From assembly GCA_026874595.1 (NCBI GenBank), contig CM049309.1:23131033-23195032 (forward strand): a stretch of 64,000 nt of DNA, written 5' to 3'. Each line of letters begins with the position of its first letter. The first letter of the stretch is position 1. Below the pieces are notes generated by a model. It saw only the letters and a program-made list of their open reading frames with translations. It had not been told where the DNA came from and ran no database searches. The stretch comes from Sipunculus nudus. Taxonomy: Eukaryota > Annelida > Sipuncula > Golfingiida > Sipunculidae. This document shows, one piece after another, positions 45,826 to 56,889 of this stretch. A program made the position numbers and the translations under genes.

Positions 45826-48486
45826 CGTCATCAAATGTACAGTCAAATTAATATTCTCAAATGTTCAGTCACTTATGCACGAATGAACCTGAATTTGGGC
45901 CGAATAAGTGAATTTAAAAATTCTGTATACATTAGACAGCTTTTGAAAGCAGGTTACAGTGACAATATATATTATACAGCTGTTAAAGCCATACATAAAT
46001 TACTTTGACAGTGGGCTTTCATAGCTGTTGAAGTCATAGTCCTTTGAAAGTATACACTGCACGCCTGTAAAAGTCATATTACGTTTAAGTATACATTACA
46101 TACTGCCGACTCGCCATGTGTATATAGTTACAGGCCTTAAAGAAACACTTGTTTGTGATAATTATCACAGAAAGGAAGCAAACAGGTACAGTTATATACG
46201 TTGATCACCTTATATAATCAAAACAAGCAGCCGTCACATTGCGACTTCTTATTGCGATGGAAAGCGCAATTATCGAATTAAGGTCTTGTTCCGTCGGAAT
46301 AACACAAATTTTAATCCAATATGTTTATAATGTAAAAAAGAAAGTGCATATAAAAACAACTAGATATAAACCGATCATAAATATGTTAGATATAAAGTCC
46401 CCATTTAAAGTCCCATGTTTACATAAAAGAAAATAATAAGTCGGATTTCCAATTTTTGCTCAGAAAGAAATGAAATAAAACGAATGCAGCTTTAATTTTG
46501 TTCTGCTGGGAGCACTTATCGTGAGATAAAGAAAAACTGGCCAGGAGTTAAATAGATAAATTTAGATTTTTGTGTTTTTGAGCATCCCCTTGCGGTACTT
46601 AACGCCGATGGACTTGACAACATCAACTAGGGGTAAGTACTTCTGAAAGACCTATATGATGGACCCGTAGTGCCCTCTAGTGCGGCACCAGTCTCCTTGG
46701 CCGGTCTACTGAGACCAAGAGGGCGTCTGACATAAACCTGGATCATATTCCGGTAACCGTCTCGAGTACACCGCTGTTCACGGAGCAGCCCCGCATATCT
46801 GTACTTAATCATGATATACCGCTATATATGGCAATAAAACCAAACTCTGCTTGGGGGGTTTTAAAGCTAACCATCAGTGCTCCAGATATAAAGAAATCAT
46901 CACCCGCATGAGCTTGTTGTCTGCGACTTAGCGGATGTCTATACGCAGTTAAAGCCAACGTTCTGTAACCAGTGACGCACTGTTTTAAATTATTTTAAAC
47001 TGATCAGAGGACCAATGCCCAGATTAAACTTTAATTGGTTATAATTGAACAATAATTTAAACAAGCGTAACCCTCACCCCCCTCTTTGTTCTAGTTCGCC
47101 AATATACAGCTGATTTTTCAAAACTGACCTCTGGTCACAGTCATTGTCAAGGATGATATATTTGCACTAGCTCGAATATTAATTATTTTTTACCGTGACC
47201 TTATTTTCATAGTCGTGACGGAGGAGGTTCCCCCCTAGTCTCACTTTCCGTTCCATCTATGAATATACCAGGTATCTTCCTGTTGACGTTGTGTCAGAAG
47301 TATTATCCTAGGCCAGCCAAGCTTGGTTTGAACGGCCAGGCACGTTACTGCTTCTCCATGGTTGTGTAGTCACACTCTCTGTCCTCTTGAGTCCCTTACA
47401 GTTATTGAACCACCCACGTCCCCTTTAAAGGGGCCTAATCACCTATAAAGCTTGTTGAATTTACAAGAGTAATAGCTTCTCTCCTTTAAAATAAATCTGT
47501 ACCAACCAAAATATTGCCTTGAAACCGTTTGCTTACTCCTGTAAACGAGTGTTAAAGACAGTGGACCGGGCGCGATCACAGTTGTCAACATAAACACAGT
47601 GCATGGGGCCCTGTGCATCGCGAAGCCACTACACGTGTCAATCAGGAGATGTCCTGACTACAGGCGCTTGAATCCCTATTTATAATAAAGTCTTCATATC
47701 TCCAATATTGTTAGAAATACTGCGACGGAATCAGGTCAAACGACCCAATAATACAACGGTCATACCGTGCTATCACTTTATTATGACATAAATAGGGATT
47801 CAAGCGTCTGTGAGGTTAGTAGGCCTAGTGAGTTGCACTGGTTGGGACAGGCTGAGTTATTGAATAACCCACCGTTATGGGGCTGCCTGTTTTTATTTTA
47901 ATTGTATTAGGTATTTTTGTTCAAAGAGAAATCTGAAGCTCTAATCTATGGTTGAAACAAAAGACCAAGACCGGAGGATTTTGAAACTAATTAAGATAAC
48001 ATATCCTTGTCATACAGCTCCGCAGTAACATAGACTGATTAGCGGGGGCACATGGCATCTCTGTTATATTTTTGTTGTTGCATACCTCATGCAGCCCTTT
48101 CAATAAAACAGTATTGCATCGAAGATTCACATCGAATATCACCAGAGATCACTTTTATCTCTAGTAGACCCCTTCCTGGCCATTGATCAGCCCCTTTGCC
48201 AAAAAAGTGGAAGGATATACAGTCGAGCCCGCTATTGACATGTCGGTGGTACATGCTTATATTATGATAATAACCAGGATGTGATATTATGCGGGCTTCC
48301 ACATTGATATCCTTTTGAGTCATAGAATAAGCGCTATGTATCACAATACATTGAATAAATCGTCAATAAACTGGAAACAGAAACGTAAATTAATATTTTT
48401 ATTCCACAACGGCATAAACATTACGTTTATGCGCACTTGAAAATTTATTTCCTGTAATTTGTGTGCCACACGTAGCAATAACTGAC
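45826..48486. other. Non-coding, gene-poor; CTCF-like motif pair inside
   Basis: No exon of a known family is recognised. The sequence is less AT-rich at about 46600-46810. Small open frames at 46239-46436 (plus), 46627-46812 (minus) and 48087-48344 (minus) lack recognisable features. Confidence 0.45.
46668..46725. promoter_or_regulatory. Pair of inverted CTCF-like motifs
   Basis: TAGTGCCCTCTAGTGCGGC matches the reverse of the bilaterian CTCF consensus (TAGYGCCCYCTRGTG core). About 25 bp further GACCAAGAGGGCGTC resembles the forward form (CCANNAGGGGGCGC, with one or two mismatches). The motif words are read directly; CTCF binding is inference. Confidence 0.35.
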
Positions 48487-49070
48487 TGTTACGTATTCTG
48501 TAACACTAAGCAGCGTGAAATGTCTAGGGGAATAAATAAAGAAGTCAGTGGTTTTTTTGTTAACAAATAACTATAATTTATTCTTAAAACAACCCTAACA
48601 TTACGATACACTAAATCAATACAATTACACTGTATAACAGTGGTATCACAACAAATCAATACAATCACACAGTAAAATAAACAAAGGGCACAGTACCTGG
48701 ATACCACCACTGTCACAACGATAAGTCCTTTTAAATGTATATGCCGGATGAAAAGTTCACACAAATTCTCTCGGAGAATAACAGTCTAATGTTAAGTTCT
48801 TTTAACAATCCAGAAAGTAAACTTGAGGCAGGCAGTGTTAGTAATAGCTGAATCCCTGAAATTACTGGATAATCGGATAGGTCCCACAAACTGACATTCA
48901 ACCAATGCGGATTAAACCGAGCCTGCAACATCCGGCCAGGCGAGGCCGCTACACCACGAGCTACGCGTGGCATTCAAACAAAATGCCAACAATGCATGGA
49001 ACATCCATGTGCACAATAAAACAATCATCTGTAAGACCGCCGCACACAATAAAAAGGGGAACCTGTAACA
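48487..49070 (-). repeat. LTR of Gypsy element B (3' LTR in sense orientation)
   Basis: The sequence begins TGTTACG and ends GTAACA, an inverted pair as in LTR termini. Large parts match the LTRs of element A (TCTGTAACACTARGCAGCGT, GAAATGTCTAGGGGAAT, ACGATAAGTCCTTTTAAATG). It is followed at 49071-49084 by CTCCCCCTCCTGTA, the complement of a purine-rich primer tract. Compared with A it lacks about 55 bp near the left end and is diverged in the U3 part. Confidence 0.8.
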
Positions 49071-49946
49071 CTCCCCCTCCTGTAAGAAAAAAGAAAGTTT
49101 TCCTTTTTGCGACCACAATCACTAAGTTATTACAACATTTCAAAACTATTTACAACATTACATAAACAATTCGTTTACAACATTTCATAACCATCCAGGT
49201 AAGCAATCAGCAAGTACATTGTCTTTCCCTTTAATGTGTTTGATTTCAAGGTTGTAATCTTGTAAGAACAAACTCCATCTCAACAATCTTTGATTTTTAC
49301 ACTTCAACTTGTTCATGAACGTGAGGGGAATGTGATCACTAAAGACAATGATAGGCTTGACTGATGAAGTAACATAAACTTCAAAATATTGCAATGCCAA
49401 AATCAAAGCCAAACATGCTTTTTCAATAGTGGAGTAGTTTGGTTTGCATAAAACTGTCTTGAGAAATAACAAATTGGATGATCTATGCCATCATTGCCTT
49501 CTTGTAACAACACAGCACCAGCAGCAGTATCACTAGCATCTACAGCTAACTTAAAAGGTAGAGTAAAGTCTGGAGCTACCAAAACTGGTGATCTTTGCAG
49601 AATTGCCTTCGAATTCTGAAATGCATTTTCACACTGAACATTCCATACAAACTTTTGTTTCTTCTTTAACAAATTAGTCAAAGGTTCAGCTACAACAGAA
49701 AAAAATTTGGACAAAACTTCCTGTAGTATCCAACCATACCAAGAAAAGGCATTATTTGCTTTTTGTTCTCTGGTCTAGGAAATGCCAAAAAAAACCACTT
49801 ATTTTAGCATCAACCGGTTTTACATGACCCTGCCCTACAATATGACCCAAAAATGTTACTTGTGCATGACAAAACTCAGATTTTACTAAGTTGATGGTCA
49901 GATGGTCACGGAGTCTATCAAAGAGGTCGCGAAGAATTTGCAGATG

Positions 49947-49947
<1 letters not shown>
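49071..49947 (-). pseudogene. Gypsy element B pol remnant (RT C-terminus and RNase H)
   Basis: Minus-strand frames at 49185-49472 and 49403-49714 encode the end of a reverse transcriptase (KKQKFVWNVQCENAFQ), the RNase H start with the catalytic-type DASDTAAGAVLLQEG, and the end with FSDHIPLTFMNKLKCK and HIKGKDNVLADCLPG. A frameshift near 49440 separates them. The remaining upstream RT sequence stops at 49947, where a (TA)n tract begins; integrase, protease and gag are missing. It is closely related to element A but is an independent copy, and it retains the RNase H segment that A has lost. Confidence 0.85.

Positions 49948-50003
<56 letters not shown>
49948..50003. repeat. (TA)n microsatellite at the truncation point of element B
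   Basis: An uninterrupted TA tract of about 56 bp directly abutting the broken end of the B pol sequence (GAATTTGCAGATGT). Confidence 0.95.
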
Positions 50004-50004
<1 letters not shown>

Positions 50005-50473
50005 CACGTAATCGGTTTAAGGAGGCGCCGCCCTTTCATTTTTTTTTTCGAACAAGGTGGCGCGTAGGATCACAAAGTATTTGCAAATCGCTTACTTTAT
50101 ATATATCTTATTTTTTTTCATTTAGCTGAAAGCAGATCTAAGTTTGTGAAAATCTTCATATATATCGTTCGGAAATGAAAACCTCATCCATTGATGTCAT
50201 AACTTTTCTTCGTCCGTTTTTATACAGATTATGTTTTTCTAGGACATGAATATTTTAGGACACAAAAGACATATAACAATTAGATACTTAGGACAATGAA
50301 GATCTAAGTTGCTAGGTATTTCAGGTGCAGAAATTCCTAACATATGGAAGATACTCCTTCGGCCTCCCATACACTCACCCACGGAAGTGAAATTCATTTC
50401 ACAATGTGAGATTTTATAATGCCCTGGATGATACAAATAAAAATTCACCTAGCCCTTTGTAGCATCTCTCTCT
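50004..50473. other. Non-coding, nothing recognised
   Basis: Contains GGAGGCGCCGCCC and GTGAAATTCATTTCAC, short palindromes that could belong to a transposon end, but no element can be delimited. Confidence 0.45.
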
Positions 50474-51330
50474 ATGTGCCAGTCACGTGATCACAACAGT
50501 CATAAGACTCGTGGTACCACTAGTCGGGATTTGTCGTGTTCAATCGAAACCGTTCGGTCACTGGTCATAGCCTGTGTCACGACATATCGTGCGACACGTG
50601 GGTACCAGTCTCCAACCGCGTCTGTGACCTCTCGCCACCTCCTATTGCTACCGATCATATAAGACCAGCTGCGACCACTCGTAAACAACGACAACATTAG
50701 AGTACCACACATTTCTCCAAGACCGCTACCGATTAATCCTAGGAATGCACCGTTTAATGAGACGATGTGTCATGCGATAACCACCGAGTGGTCGTGGATA
50801 CGTACGAGACCTCGGTGGACCACTGACGAGTTGTGTAGTTTGTTGTTTAAGTATATGCGACCGCACGCACGACCAGTCCTAATGGGATATATGTTGCGAA
50901 CCGCGCAGATTCCACAGCCGACAGGATAGGAGTACTTGCGACTGCCTATAGGAAGACCTACGACTTCTTGCGAGCAGTTAGAAATTGTCGGACGGCCTTT
51001 CAAAGACGTATGTTTTAACGCCTATTTGGTCCACGCTTATCCTGTGGTTTGACTGACATTTTCCTGCTATCAGCTCATTACAAGGACGGGCAGATCGGAT
51101 CAGGCCCCGTGTGATTATTACAGTGAGCCCTACACAAAGACAACACACCAGGGTATGGCTTTGAGACGCAGTAACGGATCCAGCATTTTTAGTCCAGCTG
51201 TTCTCGAGTGAAGCATGCATTCGCGTCCGCATAAAATGTTGTGCAATTTCATGACCTAAGACCCTACTTATTAATATTAGAGAGGGTGTCGCCATGACAC
51301 CTTTGAGCATTTTGCGTAAAACCCATTTCT
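50474..51330. other. CpG-rich, GC-rich island of unknown nature
   Basis: Composition changes sharply: CpG is frequent (roughly one every 12-15 bases at 50500-50700) and GC approaches half, in a window that is otherwise AT-rich and CpG-poor. All six frames are unusually open (60-110 codons), which follows from the base composition; no frame shows a recognisable domain. An inverted pair GCGACCACTCG near 50672 and CGAGTGGTCG near 50786 is present. The right side grades into the tandem repeat at 51330. It could be an unmethylated island, a recent insertion or foreign sequence. Confidence 0.5.
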
Positions 51331-51377
51331 ATATGCAGATTAGCCGTTACCATTATTGGAACTTAAAGTTCTGCTCC
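51330..51377 (+). repeat. Tandem repeat R, left fragment
   Basis: TATATGCAGATTAGCCGTTACCATTATTGGAACTT matches the units at 53455-53830. The LINE lies between the two fragments. Confidence 0.65.

Positions 51378-51414
<37 letters not shown>
51378..51414. repeat. (AAT)n tail of the LINE
   Basis: About twelve trinucleotide repeats, forming the 3' end of the minus-strand LINE. Confidence 0.85.
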
Positions 51415-53452
51415 TATTTAATTTAAGTAGCGCTAATTAAACAAAATAGTTATCAAAAGTGCTTTACCAGACACAAAGCCCAGTTTTACTAAAACATAAA
51501 ATGAAGATTCCTACTAAAGCAAAGATTCCTAAAAGAAAACCCTAATTTCTAAACTACCAAAAGCTAAAATAAAAAGGTCAGTTTTAAGATTTCTTTTAAA
51601 AGAAGCTAAAGATGGTGAAGCTCTGATTGGGTATGGAAATTCATTCCACAACCTTGGTGCCACAGCTGAGAAAGCTCTCGAACGACACATCTCACTTCGT
51701 GCTTTAGGAATCACTAAAAGCCCTTGGTCCGATGACCTAAGCTGCCTGACTGGAACATAAAAAGTTAAGAGGTTCCTAATGTTAATAGGCGATTGACCAT
51801 TTATGGCTTTGTATACTAATAATAAAATTTTAAAATCAATGCGCTGTCACACGGGGAGTCAATGGAGTTCTTTAAGTACTGGTGTGATGTGGTCGCGCTT
51901 CTTGGCACTAGTTACAAGCCTAGCAGCTGCATTCTGCACTCTCTGTAGCCGGCCCAGTAACTTGCTAGGAAGACCACATAGCAAAGAGTTGGAACAGCCA
52001 ATCCTTGAACTGATGAACGCATGAATTAATGTTATTAGTGAATCTTGAGTTAGGAAACCCTTTATCCTAGCTATATTACGCAGGTGGTAAAAAGCCAAAC
52101 TACAAATATTATTTACATGCTTGTCAAGGCAAAGCCCTTGGTCAAACACTATCCCCTGGCTTCTAGCACTGTTTGTTGGCACAACTACAGAGTCAAAAGT
52201 GGTTTAAAGTTTTTAACTGAATTTTTGACCTCTACTGGTTTGTTCCGAAAATCAGAACCTCAGTTTTATCAGCATTGAGTTTAAGCAGATTCTGACACAT
52301 CTAAACACCTATGTCATGCAAGCATGTTTCAAGGGTAGAAAAAGGACATATGACACAATTGACAGAAAATTGGAATAAAAACATCCGTACATTGCTTAAC
52401 AAGCATTGGTTGGAAAAGGGTCCAGTTCACAATGCTTAGCTGGTGAGCGCTGTAAGATTTGAGAGATCTCCTCTTCAGATTGGGATATGAAAGTATCTAA
52501 TGTGCAATCTGCAGTAGTGGCCTTAGCCATTTCAACAGGGAAAGCACAGCGCTGTTCTAGCAACTTATTGCGAATTGAAGCAACTTTATTTGTAAAGAAA
52601 TGGCTAAAAGCTTCGGCTGTCACTGAGGAACTTGGCATCTCTGATTGTGAACGTTTGCCAAGAAGGTTATTCACTATTGAAAAAAAGAGCCTTTGAGTCA
52701 TCACCACATTCTGCTACCTTTCTCGTATAAAATGAGCGTTTGGCCGTTAGAATTTGCTGATTTACCTCTTGTCTGTGTTTAACATACATTTCATGATGAA
52801 CTGTTAATTTGGATGCTCTCCACTGTCTCTCTAATTTGCGCAACTTACATTTAGTAATCTTAATGTCAGGCACATACCACGGTGTATTTCCACGTGTTAA
52901 TTCGTCTTTAGTCAGAAGCGGAGCATGGTCATCTAGTACAGATTTCACAACACAATTATACTGAGTGACATTAAACTCCAAACCCTTGGTTTCACATATT
53001 TAATATCTGTCAGAAATATCCATGGACAGAGCTTCAAGAGCAATTGATTTCAGCTTCCGAAATTTCACAGTTTTGCTTTGAAAACGTGGTTTTGGTATAT
53101 CCAGACTGCAGGATACTAAATTATGGTCTGAAACGCCTAAAGATGTGATTTAATGTCTGAGACAAGGTTCTCATAGGACCGACTAATTATCAAGTCGAGA
53201 ACATTACCATGCTTATGCGTCGCACTTCGAACATGTTGGTGAAATCCCATCGAAGATAGCATTCCTCTGATGCGGTCAGCACTTCCGTCTCCCTTATTAT
53301 TGATGTGGTATTTAAAATCTCAAACGATCACAATAGGCGACTGAGAGAGTGTCCATTCCTCCAAACAATCCGAGAATTCTGATAGGAACTGTACATTACT
53401 TGATTTATTTGCTTTGGATGGTGGCGGTCTGTATATGACTATCCTATCTATC
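51378..53452 (-). pseudogene. LINE (CR1/L2-like) with internal loss of the RT core
   Basis: Read on the minus strand: endonuclease C-terminal part (about 53460-53000, with VIYRPPPSKANKSS and THKHGNVLDLIISRS), the linker region (52981-52396, DDHAPLLTKDELTRGNTPWY and FFTNKVASIRNKLLE), then a jump to the segment after the RT domain (about 52330-51529, LNADKTE-like decayed sequence, ARSQGIVFDQGLCLDKHVNN, LQRVQNAAARLVTSAKKRDH, APRLWNEFPYPIRASPSLAS). The polymerase core with the YxDD site, some 170-200 residues, is missing. Several frameshifts are present. The 3' UTR contains AAGCACTTTTGATAACTATT and AGCGCTACTTAAAT, as usual in these LINEs, and ends in (TTA)n at 51378-51414. It is inserted in tandem repeat R. 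Confidence 0.85.
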
Positions 53453-53890
53453 TTAGTTCTTGTCCTATCTTAGAGATCAGGGTGTCTATGCCTAAGCTTT
53501 CATGAACAAGGTTTATGATGAACCGTTTCAACTTACCATTTAATGCATTTGTGATTTGCAGTTTATTAGTCGCCATTATTGGACCTTCATATTTTGCTCA
53601 TATCTCTCTAAGTTCTTGCCCTGTCTTCAAAGTATCTACCTCGATGTTATTATCATGGTCAGGGATTTTGATTACGTGTTACAAATCATCATTTGAATTG
53701 TTTATATGCAAATTAGTCGTCGTCATTATGGGAACTTAGTCTCTCTTAGTTCTTGTCCTATCTTAGATATCAAGGTATATACACCTCAAGGATTATGATG
53801 ATCAGTTTCAAATTTCCATTTAATGATTTTAATATGCATATACCAAACGGTTGCATCGTACGTATAAAGATTTGCTCCATGATTTAAAAT
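53453..53890 (+). repeat. Tandem repeat R, right fragment (about two units)
   Basis: Units of about 150-190 bp share CTTAGTTCTTGTCCTATCTTAG, TATGATGAWCMGTTTCAA, CATTTAATG and TTAGTCGYCATTATKGGA. The LINE interrupted the array. Confidence 0.65.
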
Positions 53891-54087
53891 AAGTCCTTAT
53901 CATGCCATTCCAGGATATTCCGGATTTATTTGATATGTTAGAAAAGACTATTTTTTTCAAGACATTTTCACAATAATAACATATATTTATAGCTTTTGAG
54001 AAACAACTGTTGGATGTTGAATAAAAAAACTATTTAGAGTTTATAACCAGTATCAACAAGCCTGGCAGGCTAGGCATGAAGCCAATA
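53891..54087. other. Short spacer, nothing recognised
   Basis: AT-rich sequence between tandem repeat R and the flank segment of element A. Confidence 0.5.
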
Positions 54088-54258
54088 AAATATTTAAAAT
54101 ATCAAATTGTGATAACATTTTTCATTATATAAATATATATTAATATATTTCAGTTATGTATATAACACAATATTAATGCTCACCTGCATGGTTGAGCACT
54201 TTCACTGATATATTTAATTTCTATGTGTTAAAATTTTACTCTGATTATATATATATAT
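54088..54258 (+). repeat. Genomic flank F of element A, also present inside its far LTR
   Basis: ATATTTAAAATATCAAATTG through CTCTGATTATATATATA is repeated almost identically at 60386-60558. Here it is the left flank of the element. A (TA)n stretch at its right end is the apparent insertion target. Confidence 0.9.
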
Positions 54259-55067
54259 TGTTACGGAACCAAATATAAACAGATCACGTATGCGTGATGA
54301 ACACAAATTTTGTAACGGAGATAAAAACAAATCAGATTCTGTAACACTAGGCAGCGTGAAATGTCTAGGGGAATGAATAAAGAAGTTAGTGGTTTTTTGT
54401 TAACAAATAACTATAATTTATTCTTAGAACAACCCTAACAATACAATACACAAAATCAATTCAATTATACAGTAAAACAGCGGTATAGCAAAAAGTCAAT
54501 ACAATCACAATAATTGTATGTGCACAGTACCTGGATACCAACACCATCACAACGATAAGTCCTTTAAATGTAAACTCTCGGAGAATGACAGTCCAGTGGA
54601 AAGTTCTTGCAATAACCCAGAAAGTAAACTGAAATCCAAATGTATAAAATCCAGGAGAAAGTCTTTGAAAATGTATAATTGCCGCATGCGTCGGATAAGG
54701 TCCAAGAATCTGACACACGCTTCTGCGTCCGCTGGAAAATCTCTGCTCTCTCTCCCTCCGTTCTAAAACACAGTCCCTTTATATACCTTCACACCCCAAG
54801 CCGAGAATTTTCCATTTCTCGAAAAGTCTATAAGATCTTGCGCAATCACAGTAAACACGCGTTTCAGGAATTCTCTAGAAAAACAGCGCTGTGTATCTCC
54901 ACATACCAGGCTCATCACGTGACCTACGACCAGGCGTGAAAACCCAAGGTCACATGACAACGAGAGCCCAACCAGCACGGATTAAACATAGAATGTAAAC
55001 GCGGCCAGACACGAGTGCCACAACAGGAGTTAAGCCCGTGTCACATAATAAAAAGAGCACCCCAACA
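54259..55067 (-). repeat. 3' LTR of element A
   Basis: About 809 bp from TGTTACGG to CCCCAACA (plus-strand reading), with TG...CA ends. It is nearly identical to 60559-61373, with a few substitutions and small indels (for example CTCTCTCTCCC against CTCTCTCTCTCCC). The high similarity suggests a fairly recent insertion or later sequence exchange. TTTATATACC on the plus strand near 54778 may be a TATA-type element on the opposite strand. Confidence 0.9.
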
Positions 55068-55081
55068 CTCCACCTCCTGTA
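55068..55081 (-). other. Polypurine tract of element A
   Basis: Minus-strand TACAGGAGGTGGAG immediately precedes the 3' LTR (TGTTGGGG). Element B has the equivalent tract at 49071-49084. It is the expected primer for second-strand synthesis. Confidence 0.7.
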
Positions 55082-55196
55082 AGAAAAAAGAAAGTTTTCA
55101 CGGGAAACTTTCTTTTTGCGACCACAATCACTAATTTTTTACATCTCAAAAAACATCTTATTTACAACATTACATAAACATCTTGTTTACAACATT

Positions 55197-55616
55197 TCAT
55201 AAACATCTCGATAAGCAATCAACAAGTACATTGTCTTTCCCTTTAATGTGTATGATATCAAGATTGTAATCCTGTAAGAACAAACTCCATCTCAACAATC
55301 TTTGATTTTTACACTTCAACTTGTTCATGAACGTGAGGGGATTGTGATCACTGAAGACAATGATAGGCCTGACATAAACTTCAAAATGTTGCAACGCCAA
55401 AATCAAAGCCAAACATTCTTTTTCAATTTTGGAGTAGTTTTTCTGGTTTGCATTTAACTTTCTTGAGAAATAACAAATTGGATGATCTATGCCATCATTG
55501 CCTTCTGGCGCTGCTAAAACTGGTGAACTTTGGAGAATTGCTTTCAAATTCTGAAATGCATTTTTACACTGAACATTCCATACAAACTTTTCTTTCTTCT
55601 TCAACAAATTAGTCAA
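55197..55616 (-). pseudogene. Element A: RNase H domain with an internal deletion
   Basis: The frame continues from RT: KKKEKFVWNVQCKNAFQNLK, then jumps from SPVLAAP directly to EGNDGIDHPICYFSR, and ends with FSDHNPLTFMNKLKCK and HIKGKDNVLVDCLSR. Against element B, 69 bp (23 codons) are missing, exactly the stretch containing the first catalytic Asp of Gypsy RNase H (DASD in B). Another 12 bp are missing after VYV. The frame is otherwise open, so the deletion is in frame, but the enzyme would be inactive. It lies next to the polypurine tract. Confidence 0.85.
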
Positions 55617-55789
55617 AAGGTTCAGCTACAGCAAAAAATTGGACAAAACTTCCTGTTGTATCGAACAATACCAAGAAAACGCATTATTTACTTTTTGTTT
55701 TCTGGTCTAGAAAATGCAGAAATAGCACTTATTTTAGCATCAACAGGTTTTACCTGACCCTGCCCTACAATATGACCCAAAAATGTTAC

Positions 55790-56623
55790 TTATGCATGAC
55801 AAAACTCAGATTTTACTAAGTTGACGGTCAGACGTGCTTCACTGAGTCTTTCGATGAGGTCGCGAAGAATTTGCAGATGTTTCTCCCAGGTGTCTCTGTA
55901 CACGATAAAGTCATCAGCCCCCAATGCGTCGCAGCCCTGAATGTCCTTGACAACCATATGGATGAAGCGCTGGAACGTGGCTGGCGAGTTCTTCATGCCA
56001 AACGGCATAACTTTATACTGGTACAGTCCTTGCGGCTTCACAAATGTGGACACTTCTTTCCCTCGATCTGTCAGCGGAACTTGCCAGAATCCCTTTAGCA
56101 AGTTAAACTTGGAAACATTCCTGGGGCTACCGACTCTATCAATACAATCATCGATCCTCGGAATCGGGAACGTGTCAGTCTTGGTGACAGAGTTCAATTT
56201 TCGATAATCTGTGCCCATACGGTAACTTCCATTAGGTTTTGGCACAAGAATACATGGTGAACTCCAGTTACTGTTACTAGGTTCAATAAAATCATTGTCC
56301 AGCAAATATTGAATCTCATCCTGTAGATACTTTTGCTTTTCTGGATTCATTCTATATGAATGTTGCTTGACTGCGCTTGCCTCGCCAACATCAACGTCAT
56401 AGCACAACATGTTAGTTCGCGTTGGAATTTCACTACACAAATGTTCATAATTCCGCAGCAGGTTCTTAAGGTCTTGTTGTTGTTGTGCGGTAAGGTGTGA
56501 CAGTTTGGCATCCAGGTTTTTAAGCACGTCTGAGTTTTTTAATGGTACTGTACCACACTGAATGTCTACTTCACAGTTATAATCAGTATCTAATTTAACT
56601 TGGTCAGGGTCAGTTTTACACAA
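55790..56623 (-). pseudogene. Element A: reverse transcriptase domain
   Basis: 277-residue open frame. The visible order is the entry motif HSYRMNPEKQKYLQDEIQYL, then SNWSSPCILVPKPNGSYRM, TDYRKLNSVTKTDTFPIPRI, the palm region KFNLLKGFWQVPLTDRGKEV, LYQYKVMPFGMKNSPATFQR and the LGADDFIVYRDTWEKHL catalytic loop. It is clearly Ty3/Gypsy-type. Two key positions are changed: the first catalytic Asp in KF(D)LLKG is Asn, and the Tyr of the usual YxDD is Gly. The last part, leading into RNase H, is broken by a frameshift at about 55620-55790. The 5' end of the open frame overlaps the end of the integrase frame (56590-56889), another sign of shifts in a once continuous polyprotein. Confidence 0.9.
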
Positions 56624-56889
56624 TTAACAGCAGTTACATTTTGTACAACATCTAATGTGCTATTTCTGTCATAATATGGTTTCAACATGTTAACATGGCA
56701 CAGTTGTTTCTTCTTACGTCTATCTGTTGTCAACAGTATGTAATTCAAATCACTGACTTTCTTGTCAACAATGAAAGGACCAAAATACCTAGCTTGCAGA
56801 GGTCTGCCAGGGATGGGAAGTAAGGCAAAGACCTTTTCACCAGGCTCAAACGTCCTACTTACAGTGTACTTGTCATACATTGTTTTCAT
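56590..56889 (-). pseudogene. Element A: integrase C-terminal (GPY/F-type) domain
   Basis: Open frame with VSRTFEPGEKVFALLPIPGR, PLQARYFGPFIVDKKVSDLN and KKKQLCHVNMLKPYYDR. The GPF block followed by a beta-rich stretch and HVNxLKPY is the chromodomain-less C-terminal module of Gypsy integrases. It is followed, not preceded, by the reverse transcriptase, which fixes the unusual domain order. Confidence 0.85.

Noticed and set aside
45682-46008. 108-residue plus-strand open frame
   Set aside because: It starts inside repeat W and shows no recognisable domain or splice signals.
50978-51310. 110-residue minus-strand frame and several other open frames in the CpG-rich island
   Set aside because: All six frames are open there because stop codons are rare at this composition; none shows a family signature.
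55068-55196. Possible envelope gene between RNase H and the 3' LTR of element A
   Set aside because: Only about 130 bases separate the end of RNase H from the LTR, so there is no room for one.
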